A DNA stretch of 36,850 nt from an uncultured bacterium (GCA_943788505.1 CALSQR010000002.1:1308161-1345010); one strand, 5' to 3'; shown: positions 7,882 through 16,792, numbered from the stretch's first letter. Program-made: numbers and translations. Notes: generated by a model from the sequence alone, not told the origin.

Positions 7882-10560
7882 TCAGAAATCCAGACCAACG
7901 CTCAAATAGATTTGCCGATCTCCAAAATGACGACCATCGAATGGCCAGGCGAAGTCCATTCGAACTGGAAATCCTAGAAGAAGCGTCCGGATTCCAAAGC
8001 CAGTTCCGGCCAGAATATCTTCGACCTCTCGTTTGTCTGCCGGCGCCTGCCCGGGAAGCAGGTCATCAGTTTGGCCACTCGATGAACGACCTCCCCAGAC
8101 ATTTCCGATATCGGCAAAAACCTGTCCCTGTATGTTGTAAAAGGGGATAAATGGGAAGGGTCCGGGTAACACCGCGGCCATGATCGGAAATCGAAACTCT
8201 GCATTTATCAACCCGAAATGCGACCCATTAGCGGCATTGATGTCATACCCACGAAGCGGCATCATGGGGGTAGCAAAAACGAAATCAGTTACATCCTCAA
8301 TCGGGAAGCCATTCAAGTCATCGAAATTCCGATTCAGCCAATTCTGAACACCCGAGGTATAAAACACTTGTTGGTGACGACCGAAAGAAGAGCCAAGCGA
8401 AAGCCTAAGAGCGAACGTGTATCGGTTTTGCAAGAAGGATGAGTACATCCTTGCGTCGAACAAAACGGTACCGAAACGGATCGAGGAGTCAGAAAAGCTG
8501 GTGGGCGCTCCGGAGAATGAAAGTGCCACACGTGCTCCATCGACCGGTGACATGGGACCAGGAGTGGTAACATCGCGTGTATAGGTTAGACGCGGAATTA
8601 GAAGCGCGCGGGATATCGAAGGACGAGTTACATCGGTCACGTCCGCCTGATTCACGCCGACGACTCCGATATCAGCATCCAAGCGATGGAATTTATCGAA
8701 CGGCCAGCTTGCTCGGATGCTACCACCAAACTGACGGTATCTGTAGTAAGTCGGATCGGTTTCCGTAAAGTCAGCCAAAAGGCGAGCTACGTGGAAGGTC
8801 GAGACCGCCCAATCCATGCGGCGCGGTAGATACTGATACGAAAGGGTGTAGTCAGAATTGCGCAGATCGAGAAGCAAGTTGGTCGATAAAACGAACCGAT
8901 GGTCGCCCAGCAGGTCCGAAAATATCATTTGCGTCACACCCTGAACGCCATAAAGCGCATCATATCCGGCTGCGCCGTATACGATGTCAGGCGAAAACCT
9001 CAGTTTGTATTGGCGTGGTATAAAATTGCCATCTTCATCAACGAAAGCCCCTGAATCAGGTGATAGAAAAGCTTCTTTGGGATTCAAATCTCGGTCGATT
9101 TGTCGTCCTGTGAGGGTTTCAAAGTCGATGTTGAGCTTCTGTACAAACGAGTCGGCAGGCAGGTCGATCGGAGTATTGTCATCAAGCGCCAGCACAGCGT
9201 CCCGTGCGGCCGGAGGTAGGCTAGCAAGCAGTGAGTCTAGCGGAATCGGCTCGAAAGTTGGGGTAGGCCTCAGCCGTTCGCGTCCGCGTAGGTAGGCGAT
9301 TCCATCCGAAGCATCTCGCAAGATCGGATTATCATTCAATCGATTACGTCCCGCAACGCTAACAGCTGGAGCTTCTCGAAACTCGGACGGATCTACACGT
9401 TGTGCCCAGACAGTCGGTGTCAGCGGATCTCGGGGCAAATTCCTGTCAAACGGCAATCGGAGAGTATAAATCGAGGGCACGCCGCCACGTAAGCTGACCA
9501 TGGCCGCTAGGTCACTGCCGGCAGCAACACTCACTTGCATCACGCCTACATCCAAATCGGTAAGTGGCCGCACTTGTCCGGTGACGAGATGCTTTTCATA
9601 CAAATTGTCGATTCCATTCCGGTCCGAAATAAACACGACACGATTGTTGTCCAGGCCAAACCGAGCACTTCGATCATCCCAGGTTTCGTTCGAAGTCAAC
9701 CGGCGGGAAAAGCGTGATCCAAGGCGAATCGAATAAAGGTCTTCCTGATCAAATGTTGTATCAAAGATTCGGGTTGTTGCCGTCGTGAAGCGACCCAATT
9801 CTGTCTGTGCTCCTCGATCAGAATGGAAAACGATCACCGATCCATCTGGGCTCCATACCGGCTCGAAATCTCCGAACACATCGTTTGTAAGGTTCTCCAA
9901 TCCACCGGAGTCCACAGAGAGTAGCCAGATGTCACTTTGACTACCGTTGGAAGCGCCAAGAGCTATGCGTTCTCCGTCCGGGGCCCAGGACAAAGAAAGG
10001 ATATGTTTGATGCCAGGCACATCGATACGTGTTGTCTGTTCGGTCAACACGTCTATCAAAATTACGGCATCGCTAGGACCACTTCTCACAGCCGCCGCCA
10101 GTGTATTCCCGTCCGGGCTCCAGGATAAGCCGGGCGAAAGAATCTTGAGAGATTCGAATTCCCGGGACACTTGGCCTTGAATCAACCTTGTTTGAATCGT
10201 GCCATCATTGGCATCGGCGATGTAGATGTCAAATAGCCCGCTTGTGGTAGTTACGAAAGCAATTCGATCACCAAACGGCGAGAGAGCTGGGGACGTGTTG
10301 TAGAACCCTTCGTTTTCCGTAATAATGGGTCGTCCGATCTTTTCGAGTGATTCGCGTGCCGTCACTTCAGGGAAATAGACTTCGCGCAGGGTCCGTTTCC
10401 AATCGTCACTTAGTTCGTCAATGGTCAGGCCCGTAGAGCGAAGAATTGCCTGCTCAACCGAACGAGACGTTTTAAGCTTCTGAAGAATCTCTACCACCTT
10501 CTCATCGCCATAATGCTCAGCGATGTAATCCCACACGCTCTGTCCGCCGCGGTAGGCCAT
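7882..10560 (-). CDS. PD40/TolB-like propeller and outer-membrane barrel, C-terminal part of a frameshifted peptidase-MA protein
   Basis: This 892-codon frame is the downstream part of one large gene whose N-terminus lies in another frame at 10517-11218. Its first residues (MAYRGGQSVWDYIAEHYGDE) are the end of the peptidase-MA domain, where other family members read through without a break. Next come TolB-type PD40 repeats (SWSPDGNTLAAAVRSG, SWAPDGERIALGAS, VWSPDGSVIVFHSDRG), a linker, and a C-terminal beta-barrel-like region with a terminal phenylalanine (YLSVGLDF). Restoring the frame gives a protein of about 1,111 aa, a normal size for this Bacteroidota family. It is probably an outer-membrane protein with a periplasmic or surface propeller; the physiological role is unknown. 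An independent start at 10560 is unlikely because it would cut a domain. Confidence 0.8.
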   Translation of the reverse strand: MAYRGGQSVWDYIAEHYGDEKVVEILQKLKTSRSVEQAILRSTGLTIDELSDDWKRTLREVYFPEVTARESLEKIGRPIITENEGFYNTSPALSPFGDRIAFVTTTSGLFDIYIADANDGTIQTRLIQGQVSREFESLKILSPGLSWSPDGNTLAAAVRSGPSDAVILIDVLTEQTTRIDVPGIKHILSLSWAPDGERIALGASNGSQSDIWLLSVDSGGLENLTNDVFGDFEPVWSPDGSVIVFHSDRGAQTELGRFTTATTRIFDTTFDQEDLYSIRLGSRFSRRLTSNETWDDRSARFGLDNNRVVFISDRNGIDNLYEKHLVTGQVRPLTDLDVGVMQVSVAAGSDLAAMVSLRGGVPSIYTLRLPFDRNLPRDPLTPTVWAQRVDPSEFREAPAVSVAGRNRLNDNPILRDASDGIAYLRGRERLRPTPTFEPIPLDSLLASLPPAARDAVLALDDNTPIDLPADSFVQKLNIDFETLTGRQIDRDLNPKEAFLSPDSGAFVDEDGNFIPRQYKLRFSPDIVYGAAGYDALYGVQGVTQMIFSDLLGDHRFVLSTNLLLDLRNSDYTLSYQYLPRRMDWAVSTFHVARLLADFTETDPTYYRYRQFGGSIRASWPFDKFHRLDADIGVVGVNQADVTDVTRPSISRALLIPRLTYTRDVTTPGPMSPVDGARVALSFSGAPTSFSDSSIRFGTVLFDARMYSSFLQNRYTFALRLSLGSSFGRHQQVFYTSGVQNWLNRNFDDLNGFPIEDVTDFVFATPMMPLRGYDINAANGSHFGLINAEFRFPIMAAVLPGPFPFIPFYNIQGQVFADIGNVWGGRSSSGQTDDLLPGQAPADKREVEDILAGTGFGIRTLLLGFPVRMDFAWPFDGRHFGDRQIYLSVGLDF

Positions 10561-11218
10561 GTACCCCCGAAAGTTGCTTTATTTCGGGGAGTTGATCCTC
10601 GAGAATGGCCTCCCTTACATACATATCCGATTGCGTATCCCAGCCCAGCGCGAGGTATTCCGCAAGCCCCTCATTAAACCAGTTGGGAATGCGCATTTTT
10701 TGGCCGAGTTGCAGCAGGCTTTGCACGGATCCGCCATAGTAGACCTCATTAACAACCGCATGAACCAGCTCGTGATGTACTACGCGGCGAAAATCCCGGT
10801 AATCGCCAGCAAACGGGATAGCAATTCTGTTTTTATAGAGCTCCGTCACACCACCAATCGCGTCTGAAAACGTCGGAAGGTTCACGGCATTTGTAACCGC
10901 GAACTCGGCGTGGTTGGGATAGATAATGAGAACGATTCGGCGTTCAGGGTTTAACCTAAAAAGCCGTGCCATCGGACCAAAAGACTCTTCGGCAGCTCGA
11001 GCTGCAAAGTCTGCTAGGTAGACGCTGCCATCCGGGTAATAGACCGTGAAGTGCCGGCTCTGCAGATAGGACCAGTCTTGGTCCTCATAGTGGACCTTAT
11101 TCTTGCCGAAAGAGAAATACTGGGCGTGAACCTTTTCCACTAAGCCAGGACTCGACAGAATCAAGAGACTGGTCAGAAGGAGCAGTATGGGAGGAAATCG
11201 GCGCACAGAAAGTTGCAT
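10517..11218 (-). CDS. Peptidase-MA-like zinc metallopeptidase domain, N-terminal part of the frameshifted gene
   Basis: The start is set at 11218 (MQLSVRRFPP...), which gives a clean signal peptide ending VHAQ before YFSFGKNKVHYEDQDW, the typical mature N-terminus of this family; ATG at 11239 is 7 codons earlier. The domain has HHELVHAVVNEVYYGG, an HEXXH zinc site, and FNEGLAEYLALGW, which supplies the gluzincin glutamate about 35 residues later. After KQLSG the frame changes to a 15-residue tail and stops at 10517. In the +1 frame the same bases continue as GYMAYRGGQSVWDYIAEHYG, matching the next ORF. A five-C run at 10564-10568 is the likely site of one extra base. The reading is one gene with a single-base lesion or sequencing error. 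Confidence 0.85.
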   Translation of the reverse strand: MQLSVRRFPPILLLLTSLLILSSPGLVEKVHAQYFSFGKNKVHYEDQDWSYLQSRHFTVYYPDGSVYLADFAARAAEESFGPMARLFRLNPERRIVLIIYPNHAEFAVTNAVNLPTFSDAIGGVTELYKNRIAIPFAGDYRDFRRVVHHELVHAVVNEVYYGGSVQSLLQLGQKMRIPNWFNEGLAEYLALGWDTQSDMYVREAILEDQLPEIKQLSGVHGLPRRTERVGLHR

Positions 11219-11328
11219 CCGGAAGAATTCAACAAGCAAAGTATTTCAACAGAAGAAAACGGTCAAAAAGTCCACTTTCCTGTTAAGGCACTCGCTGTTC
11301 CGGTGTTCCGACCATCTTAGGGCACAAA

Positions 11329-12288
11329 TCAGGGGCGATGAAGGACTATCGGCTCAAGGTGTACCGGTAGAATCACACGTGTCTCTGGAGCGATCTCCGC
11401 CAGCGTATCCACGAATGGAACAAGGTTTCGCTCAACGCCGCCCTCTTGAGAATACCCGTATGGTAATCGAAAGTTATCCCAGTGGGTCGGGATCACAATC
11501 GGAGGGTTTCCGGTGACCCGAATCAGCCGTGCGTCGTAATCGAAGAGACCAAGCCGAGATCCGTTTACACCAGCCAATAGGATGTCTGGGTGAATCCCCT
11601 CCAGTTCTCGTTCAACGAAGTTCATTGAGCCCATCGTTAGCACTTCATGAGTGGCAAATCGTGCCAAAAACATGAGTGATCCGCCTTCAATGAACTGCTC
11701 GATCCGCAAGGGTGCGTTCAACTCCGTGAATCGATCGTAGCGCCTAGTATCGAAATAGTGCTTTTCATTCAGCGCGGAATGAATCGAGGGTAAAACACGA
11801 ATCGAAAACGAGTCGAACTGATAGTCTTCTCCGCCGCCAACGGCGTAGAGCTGTTCGTCCGGGATCCCATAAGCCCTGAGGATCATGATCGTAGTCTCCG
11901 TACCAATCACTTTTGCGCCAGTCTTTCGGGCGATATAAGGGACATCTCCCAGGTGATCGAAATGACCATGATGCACTAGGATGAAATCTGCCTTGTCGAC
12001 CAGCGTGTCAATCAGGGCGGTATCAGATGGGGCGATCTCATCGCGTGCATAGTCCGGACGGTCATCATCGGGGTGGCCTCCACCTCCGTACTTCACGCGC
12101 GAGATATATGGATCGATCAGCACCACTACCGATCCGTCCATGATCTTCCAGCCAGCAGCTCCTAGGTAGGTTAGTGACAGGCTGTCTTCTTGTTGCGCAA
12201 ATAGTTGCGCAGGAAGGAGCACCGCACAGGCGAGAAGTAGACTGAAGAGTGCGTACGCGAAACTGAATGGACGCGGAGAAGAAATCAT
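11329..12288 (-). CDS. MBL-fold metallo-hydrolase, exported (UlaG-like)
   Basis: The 319-aa protein starting at 12288 opens with a good signal peptide (MISSPRPFSFAYALFSLLL... ending LFAQ) and then LTYLGAAGWKIMDGSVVVLIDPY, the first strands of the metallo-beta-lactamase fold. The zinc motif HxHxDH is complete (H107, H109, D111, H112 in VHHGHFDHLGD). Further ligands are probably the histidines in PSIHSAL and PTHWDN and the aspartate near DILLAGVNG. The sequence is closest in style to UlaG-like hydrolases rather than beta-lactamases; the substrate is unknown. The frame is open 30 codons further upstream, but those codons overlap the permease gene and lack a signal peptide. It follows the ABC permease gene by 37 bp, so cotranscription is possible. 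Confidence 0.85.
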   Translation of the reverse strand: MISSPRPFSFAYALFSLLLACAVLLPAQLFAQQEDSLSLTYLGAAGWKIMDGSVVVLIDPYISRVKYGGGGHPDDDRPDYARDEIAPSDTALIDTLVDKADFILVHHGHFDHLGDVPYIARKTGAKVIGTETTIMILRAYGIPDEQLYAVGGGEDYQFDSFSIRVLPSIHSALNEKHYFDTRRYDRFTELNAPLRIEQFIEGGSLMFLARFATHEVLTMGSMNFVERELEGIHPDILLAGVNGSRLGLFDYDARLIRVTGNPPIVIPTHWDNFRLPYGYSQEGGVERNLVPFVDTLAEIAPETRVILPVHLEPIVLHRP

Positions 12289-12325
12289 AGTCGAGGCAGT
12301 CAGTTGATGGCTATTCCAGTATATG

Positions 12326-13624
12326 TCATGCGTATCGCATCCACTTGATGATTTCCTTGAGCGACGGCTTTTTGCCATAACTTAGGATCCCAACCCTGTA
12401 GATACGCGAGCTAACCCAAACAGCGCCTACGAAGGTGCCAGCAAGTAGGGATAAGGACAGTCCAATCTGCCACCAGGGTACGTCGATCATTGCGATCCGA
12501 ACCACCATTGGAATGGGCGATGTGAACGGAATCAGGGATAGAGCGAGAGATAGCGTTGAGTTGGGCGCTTCGATAACAGCTTGCAGAAAAATGATGGAGA
12601 CTATGATGGGCATCATAACTGGGATCATCAGACTCTGCGCATCTTGCTGCTGCTCAACAGCTGATCCGATACCGGCGAAGAGCGTCGCAAAGAGCAGATA
12701 CCCCAAGAGGAAATAGATCACGAAGAAAATGAAGACTTCTGGTCCCAAGTCCGGCACGTTAAACCCAACAGCGTCGAGGACTTCAGCCTGCGAGGCAGTG
12801 TCTGGAAGGTTCAAGGACGCAGAATCGACAAAGAAACTGACGATCGTACCAGAGAATATTGTCCCCCCAGCAATAAGTATTGACCAGAAGCTCATTTGAA
12901 CCAGACCCATAGCACCGATGCCAAGAACCTTGCCCATAAGTAGTTCGAAGGGCCGTACCGAGGAGATGATGATCTCTACGACACGATTCGTTTTTTCCTG
13001 GATTACACCCTGCATCACAACTGATCCGTAAATCAACATGGTGAGGTAAATCAGAAAGCCCATGATGCCGCCGACGATAGCATACCCAGCTGAACTGCCC
13101 TGTTCTTCTCCTTCATCAGATAGCTTAATGGAGTCTAGACCAACACCCGCATTAATGATTTCGAATACCTCAGGCGCTACATCCTGATCCTCTAAGCGCG
13201 CTATTCTGACCGTATTCCTGATGATGGATCGCAGGTCGAAGTTGAAGGAGCTGACGCCGCCGCCTTCTGTCGAGTAGTACTTCGCAGATTGATCGCCGCT
13301 GATTACGGCTGAGGGTAGAAACAAGTACCCATTTACTTCGCCGCGAAGAACGCGCGCTCTCAATGAGTCCTCCGGCAGATCTGTAACATCGAAGGACAGC
13401 TTTCCGTCCGGATCAGAGAGCGAACTGCCCAGCCGCCCTGTCTCGTCAAGAACCAAAATGCTCTGGTCGCCTCCTTCAATAGCAGAAGCTGACACGAAGC
13501 CGATGATAGTGAAAAATGCTACCATCACTATCGGTCCCAGCAATGTGGTAAAGACGAACCAACGCGTCTTTACGCGCTTAAGAAACTCGTTTTTGGCTAC
13601 AATAAATGTCTTGTTGCGGGTCAT
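12326..13624 (-). CDS. ABC-2 type transporter permease (NatB-like)
   Basis: A 432-aa ABC-2 permease that works with the ATPase encoded just upstream. It has one N-terminal membrane helix (about 20-47), a large extracytoplasmic domain (about 50-180), then five or so helices. The segment GVIQEKTNRVVEIIISSVRPFELLMGKVLGIG after the second helix is the coupling region typical of NatB-type sodium and drug exporters. Its ATG overlaps the stop of the ATPase gene as ATGA, a sign of translational coupling. Cargo is not deducible; NatAB exports Na+ in Bacillus, but many homologues have unknown substrates. Confidence 0.88.
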   Translation of the reverse strand: MTRNKTFIVAKNEFLKRVKTRWFVFTTLLGPIVMVAFFTIIGFVSASAIEGGDQSILVLDETGRLGSSLSDPDGKLSFDVTDLPEDSLRARVLRGEVNGYLFLPSAVISGDQSAKYYSTEGGGVSSFNFDLRSIIRNTVRIARLEDQDVAPEVFEIINAGVGLDSIKLSDEGEEQGSSAGYAIVGGIMGFLIYLTMLIYGSVVMQGVIQEKTNRVVEIIISSVRPFELLMGKVLGIGAMGLVQMSFWSILIAGGTIFSGTIVSFFVDSASLNLPDTASQAEVLDAVGFNVPDLGPEVFIFFVIYFLLGYLLFATLFAGIGSAVEQQQDAQSLMIPVMMPIIVSIIFLQAVIEAPNSTLSLALSLIPFTSPIPMVVRIAMIDVPWWQIGLSLSLLAGTFVGAVWVSSRIYRVGILSYGKKPSLKEIIKWMRYA

Positions 13625-14583
13625 TTCTGGCCTCCCTGAGCGGCTGAGTGGTCTGCTTCCAGTGCCTGGCGGCCCTGTTGTTCAGTAACGGCCGTGACGA
13701 AGATTTCTCGCATCGGAGGCTCTACGAGCTCGAATCGGGTGATGTCCGAGACGGTATCGAGTGCTGCTTTAAGTACTTTTTTCGATGGCGTTCCATCGAG
13801 AAGACGAATTTCGGCGTGGCGCGAACTGCGCGTATTGACGCGAACTGAACCGTCCTCTGTCAGGGTATCGAGGAAGTCATCCGATCCCTCGAAATCGATC
13901 ATGACCGTGTTCTTGCCAAACTGATGCTTGATGTCATTTAGCGGGCCGTTTACGACGATTTCACCTCGGGACACGAGGCAGATATCGTCGCAGAGCTGCT
14001 CAACCTGCTCCATTCGGTGCGATGCAAACACGATCGTCCGTCCAGCATCCTTTAGCTCTAGAATAACGTCTTGAAGCAGGTCAGCATTGATTGGGTCGAG
14101 ACCACCGAAGGGCTCGTCCAGAATCAAGAGTTTTGGATCATGCAGGATAGTCGCGACGAACTGAATCTTTTGCTGCATCCCTTTGGACAACTCATTTGTC
14201 TCTTTCGAAACCCAGTCGAGCGCGCCCATCCGATCTAACCAATATCTAATCTTTTCTTTGGCATCTCTCTTGGGCATTCCCTTGAGCTCTGCAAAATACA
14301 TGAGTTGCTCGCCCACCTTCATTTTCTTGTAAAGGCCCCGCTCTTCAGGTAGATACCCCATGATTTCTTGGGACTTTGGGCTGACGCGCTGATCGCCAAA
14401 CAGAATCTGTCCAGTATCCGGGATTGTGATATAGGTGATCATCCGAATAGTGGTCGTCTTGCCAGCTCCGTTTGGGCCAAGCAAGCCGAGAATTCTTCCG
14501 GGCTGTGCTTCGAACGAGACATCGTTCACGGCCAGCACCTTGTCGTAGCGTTTCGTGACGCCCTGGACTTTTAAGGTGTGCAT
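13621..14583 (-). CDS. ABC transporter ATP-binding protein (NatA-like)
   Basis: The ATPase of the NatAB-type exporter. Visible motifs are Walker A GPNGAGKTTT, Q-loop region GYLPEERGLY, signature ELSKGMQQKIQ, Walker B LLILDEPFGGLDP and the switch histidine in FASHRMEQ. An ATP-binding C-terminal extension of about 90 residues follows, common in ABC-2 exporters. Two in-frame ATGs exist; 14583 (MHTLKVQGVTKRY) is preferred because alignment to the family begins there, while 14625 would add 14 unconserved residues. The stop codon overlaps the permease start by 4 bp. Confidence 0.92.
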   Translation of the reverse strand: MHTLKVQGVTKRYDKVLAVNDVSFEAQPGRILGLLGPNGAGKTTTIRMITYITIPDTGQILFGDQRVSPKSQEIMGYLPEERGLYKKMKVGEQLMYFAELKGMPKRDAKEKIRYWLDRMGALDWVSKETNELSKGMQQKIQFVATILHDPKLLILDEPFGGLDPINADLLQDVILELKDAGRTIVFASHRMEQVEQLCDDICLVSRGEIVVNGPLNDIKHQFGKNTVMIDFEGSDDFLDTLTEDGSVRVNTRSSRHAEIRLLDGTPSKKVLKAALDTVSDITRFELVEPPMREIFVTAVTEQQGRQALEADHSAAQGGQK

Positions 14584-14651
14584 GTGTTTCGAGTCGGTTG
14601 AAGGGGTGAGATTGAGCGCTCCCAATCGTACGCAATCTCGGTCAATTGCGT

Positions 14652-14671
14652 CGTAGGGGAATCCTCCTACG
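14652..14671 (-). terminator. Weak hairpin after the CIA30-like gene
   Basis: CGTAGG (14652-14657) pairs with CCTACG (14666-14671) and the inner bases can extend the stem by G-T and G-C pairs. It sits 11 bp past the CIA30-like stop codon. There is no T-run, so it is only a candidate 3'-end structure. Confidence 0.3.
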
Positions 14672-14682
14672 CGAGCCTGTCG

Positions 14683-15307
14683 TCAATCTGCGTAAAAACG
14701 AACATCATCAATTGCGATCGTGTAAGGACCGAAAATGTTGGAGTACACCGCGAAGTGGGTCAGGTCTGTTCCTGTCCATGTGCGTTCTTGACCAAATCCC
14801 TCCTGCTTGAACTGTGAGAATGGAATGCGAAAAAGATTCCACTCTTGGGTTACCTCAACGTAGGCGTTATAGTAATCAAAGTCTGTGATGATTTCCGTTC
14901 CGAGCTGAACAATGAACGAGCCCGGGGTGCCTTGTAAACGGAATTCTAGGCCTTTATATGCGGTTACGTTTGTTACCTCGGATCGGTTGGCATCCAACGC
15001 CTGTCCCAGTTTCACCCGTGCGCCTGAAACGAGTTCACCACCGGAACCGAAGGGCCGCATGCCACCCACGGTCATCTGATATCGCGATGACCCGATTCCG
15101 CCTGCTTCAACAAATATCGTTGCGTCAGCCTCGGCTCCACCAGACACAGATTCCCAGGTAAAACCCAGAGAGTTATAGATGTCTCCATCCTCGAAATTAT
15201 CAACTTTGCCGTCAATCATCGGGATAGATTCGTGCCTTGGTCCGCATCCGGAAACGAGCAGAATAGGGGCAACAAAGTGAGACGTTGAATAGGAATCTTT
15301 GTAGCAT
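14683..15307 (-). CDS. CIA30/CBM-like beta-sandwich lipoprotein with a frameshift in the signal peptide
   Basis: The mature domain begins FEDGDIYNSLGFTWESVSGG and runs to IAIDDVRFYAD, the beginning and end of a CIA30 (NADH dehydrogenase assembly factor-like)/CBM11-type jelly-roll; these act as sugar-binding or accessory domains. A lipobox LLVSGC precedes it. In the same frame no normal start exists: ATG at 15307 opens MLQRFLFNVSL in the neighbouring frame. Removing one T from the TTT at 15274-15276 (minus strand) joins it to VAPILLVSGC, giving an ideal lipoprotein signal of 20 residues. An in-frame GTG at 15321 would give a poor, acidic N-region. The longer open frame up to 15567 is the shadow of the 90-aa gene upstream. 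Product function is unknown. Confidence 0.7.
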
Positions 15308-15358
15308 ATCGAGTCTGGCACAGTCCATACGATGAGACCTCTCTGGACGGAATTCTGA

Positions 15359-15631
15359 TTAAAGAATTCCCATGGTTGAACGGGGGATGGGGATGAGATA
15401 CTCAGGTCTAAAGACGTCTTCGTGGACACCGAATTGGCCTGTGCCCCGAAAATCCACTGCAACATATCCTTCGATGAGGTTCTTAACCTCTCCAATGCCA
15501 TAGTATCCTGGCGATGGGCCATAATACACGAGTTCACCCTCGGCAAACTCTTTGGATTGCCGTGCACGCCGGTGAAAAGCAGGAATCACCGGAAGCAGTT
15601 CGAGTCGATATGGGAGTTGGAGGTTGCGCAT
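15359..15631 (-). CDS. Conserved-looking small hypothetical protein
   Basis: A 90-aa protein starting MRNLQLPYRLELLPVIPAFHRRARQ. I do not recognise the family. It is rich in tyrosine, glycine and proline (YYGPSPGYYGIGEVKNL, then VAVDFRGTGQFGVHEDVF). The pattern fits a small beta-barrel or KOW/SH3-like fold binding something in the cytoplasm, since there is no signal peptide; this is only an impression. It lies 51 bp upstream of the CIA30-like lipoprotein on the same strand. A competing frame through 15567 is longer but has no start signals of its own. Confidence 0.55.
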   Translation of the reverse strand: MRNLQLPYRLELLPVIPAFHRRARQSKEFAEGELVYYGPSPGYYGIGEVKNLIEGYVAVDFRGTGQFGVHEDVFRPEYLIPIPRSTMGIL

Positions 15632-15907
15632 CGGGTCTGTCGGGGGCCTTCAACGAGGATTTTCGAATGGGGTTCACCCACATCAGGAAAGCTCGATACA
15701 CTCGACTGGCCTCGTCGGTTGGGCTTGGTTGCTCACAAAAATGTGCCTATTTTGCACGTTCGCTGGCATGGGACTACCGACACATCTCCGTTGCCAGCTT
15801 CCGCGGTCCCCTTTGACGCAAGGCACTCCGGACTCCCGTTACTGAACCCATCAAACCTGCCACCGGAATCTATTATGTATCCGGCATCAGGCTAGCACAT
15901 TGTGATA
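15632..15907. other. Intergenic region between divergent genes, no gene recognised
   Basis: This 276-bp gap separates the 90-aa gene (-) from the DUF4290 gene (+). Plus-strand ORFs here (15422-15895, 15514-15816, 15624-15845) have no family features and overlap one another. I see no tRNA or clear promoter boxes, but promoters for both flanking genes must lie here. Confidence 0.5.
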
Positions 15908-16204
15908 ATGAAATACGAAACCAAGATCATCGACCGCCAGGTGGGCCGTAACGCAGATCTATTGGCTGAATCCGTCGGCAAGATGGAGACCCCTGAAGAG
16001 CGCTATCCATACATTCGCATTTTAACCTCGATCATCGAGCAGGCTCATCCTGAGTGGCAGCAGTCACCAAACAAGGACAAGCAGGTTGCGCATCTGATTT
16101 TCCATATGAGTCACGGCGGCGTCCCTCAGGACGAGGCGGCACTCGTCGTTCGTCTTAGAGACGAAGAACGTGGATTTGGTGGATTGTACAAGGATCGGGA
16201 CTAG
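15908..16204 (+). CDS. DUF4290 domain-containing protein
   Basis: A 98-aa soluble protein starting at ATG 15908 (MKYETKIIDRQVGRNADLL); a GTG two codons earlier is less likely. The N-terminal MKYET...GRNADLLAESVGKM, then PEERYPYIRILTSIIEQAHPEW and DKQVAHLIFHMSH match the Bacteroidota-wide DUF4290 pattern (GRNIQ..., ...IMxxLFPHL..., ...KLWDHLAIMS). Function is unknown; family members are small, helical and cytoplasmic. Its presence supports a Bacteroidota-type host. It converges on ruvC with a hairpin between. Confidence 0.75.
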   Translation: MKYETKIIDRQVGRNADLLAESVGKMETPEERYPYIRILTSIIEQAHPEWQQSPNKDKQVAHLIFHMSHGGVPQDEAALVVRLRDEERGFGGLYKDRD

Positions 16205-16218
16205 TCAGACTCGACTAT

Positions 16219-16243
16219 ATGGGTTGGATTACACCCAGCCCAT
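16219..16243. terminator. Hairpin between convergent DUF4290 gene and ruvC
   Basis: ATGGGTTGG (16219-16227) pairs with CCAGCCCAT (16235-16243) with one G-T wobble and a seven-base loop. It fills the 48-bp gap between the two stop codons. No long T-run is present, so it is a likely but unproven bidirectional terminator. Confidence 0.5.
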
Positions 16244-16252
16244 TGATCTCGC

Positions 16253-16792
16253 CTATTTCAATCGATCCGGGTGAGCTCGGGCAAAAGCGTCCCAGTTTTT
16301 GTAGGTCGCGTCTGAGAGCGTAGCACCTCGATGGATATGACACAGCGCTACAGCCAATGCATCTGAGGCATCCATAGTAATGGATGTCTCTTTTGGCATT
16401 TTTAACATGGTTTCAACCATGAATCGGACCTGCTCCTTCGAGGCGTTTCCGTTCCCTGTTACTGCTTTTTTAATCTCTTTTGGCGTGTATTCCGTGACGG
16501 GAATTTGCCGATTGAGAGCGGCTAACATGGCAGCTGCTTGAGCGCGACCCAACTTCAACATGGATTGGGGATTATTGCCATAAACGGGCATCTCCACGGC
16601 GAATAAATCAGGATTGAATTCGTCAATCAATTCAAGGACGGACTCGTAGATCCGTTTCAGGCGCAGAGAATGATCTTTCGTATCCGATAGTCGGATGACG
16701 CCCGTTTCCAGCAATCGCTCACCTGTACTGTCAGACTCTACCAGGCCAAAGCCGGTAACGTTCGAGCCTGGGTCGATGCCAAGAATGATCAT
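16253..16792 (-). CDS. ruvC: Crossover junction endodeoxyribonuclease RuvC
   Basis: RuvC cuts Holliday junctions at the end of homologous recombination as part of the RuvABC resolvasome. The 179-aa product has all four acidic catalytic residues: D7 in LGIDPGSNVTG, E67 in FAVEMPVYG, and D141 and D144 in MDASDALAVALCH. GRAQAAAMLAALNRQIPVTEYTP and KKAVTGNGNASKEQV are the other family blocks. It follows yebC by 57 bp on the same strand, the usual yebC-ruvC order; ruvA and ruvB are not adjacent here. Confidence 0.96.
   Translation of the reverse strand: MIILGIDPGSNVTGFGLVESDSTGERLLETGVIRLSDTKDHSLRLKRIYESVLELIDEFNPDLFAVEMPVYGNNPQSMLKLGRAQAAAMLAALNRQIPVTEYTPKEIKKAVTGNGNASKEQVRFMVETMLKMPKETSITMDASDALAVALCHIHRGATLSDATYKNWDAFARAHPDRLK

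Noticed and set aside
7240-7977. 245-aa plus-strand ORF (and a 159-aa one at 7287-7766)
   Set aside because: They lie antisense to tig, which has full family motifs; their sequences are serine-rich shadows with no domain.
12289-12378. Extended start of the MBL-fold protein at 12378
   Set aside because: The extra 30 residues overlap the permease gene and precede a complete signal peptide.
14683-15567. 294-aa ORF as a single protein
   Set aside because: The first about 80 residues overlap the 90-aa gene in another frame and show no signal; the lipoprotein domain begins only after the lipobox.
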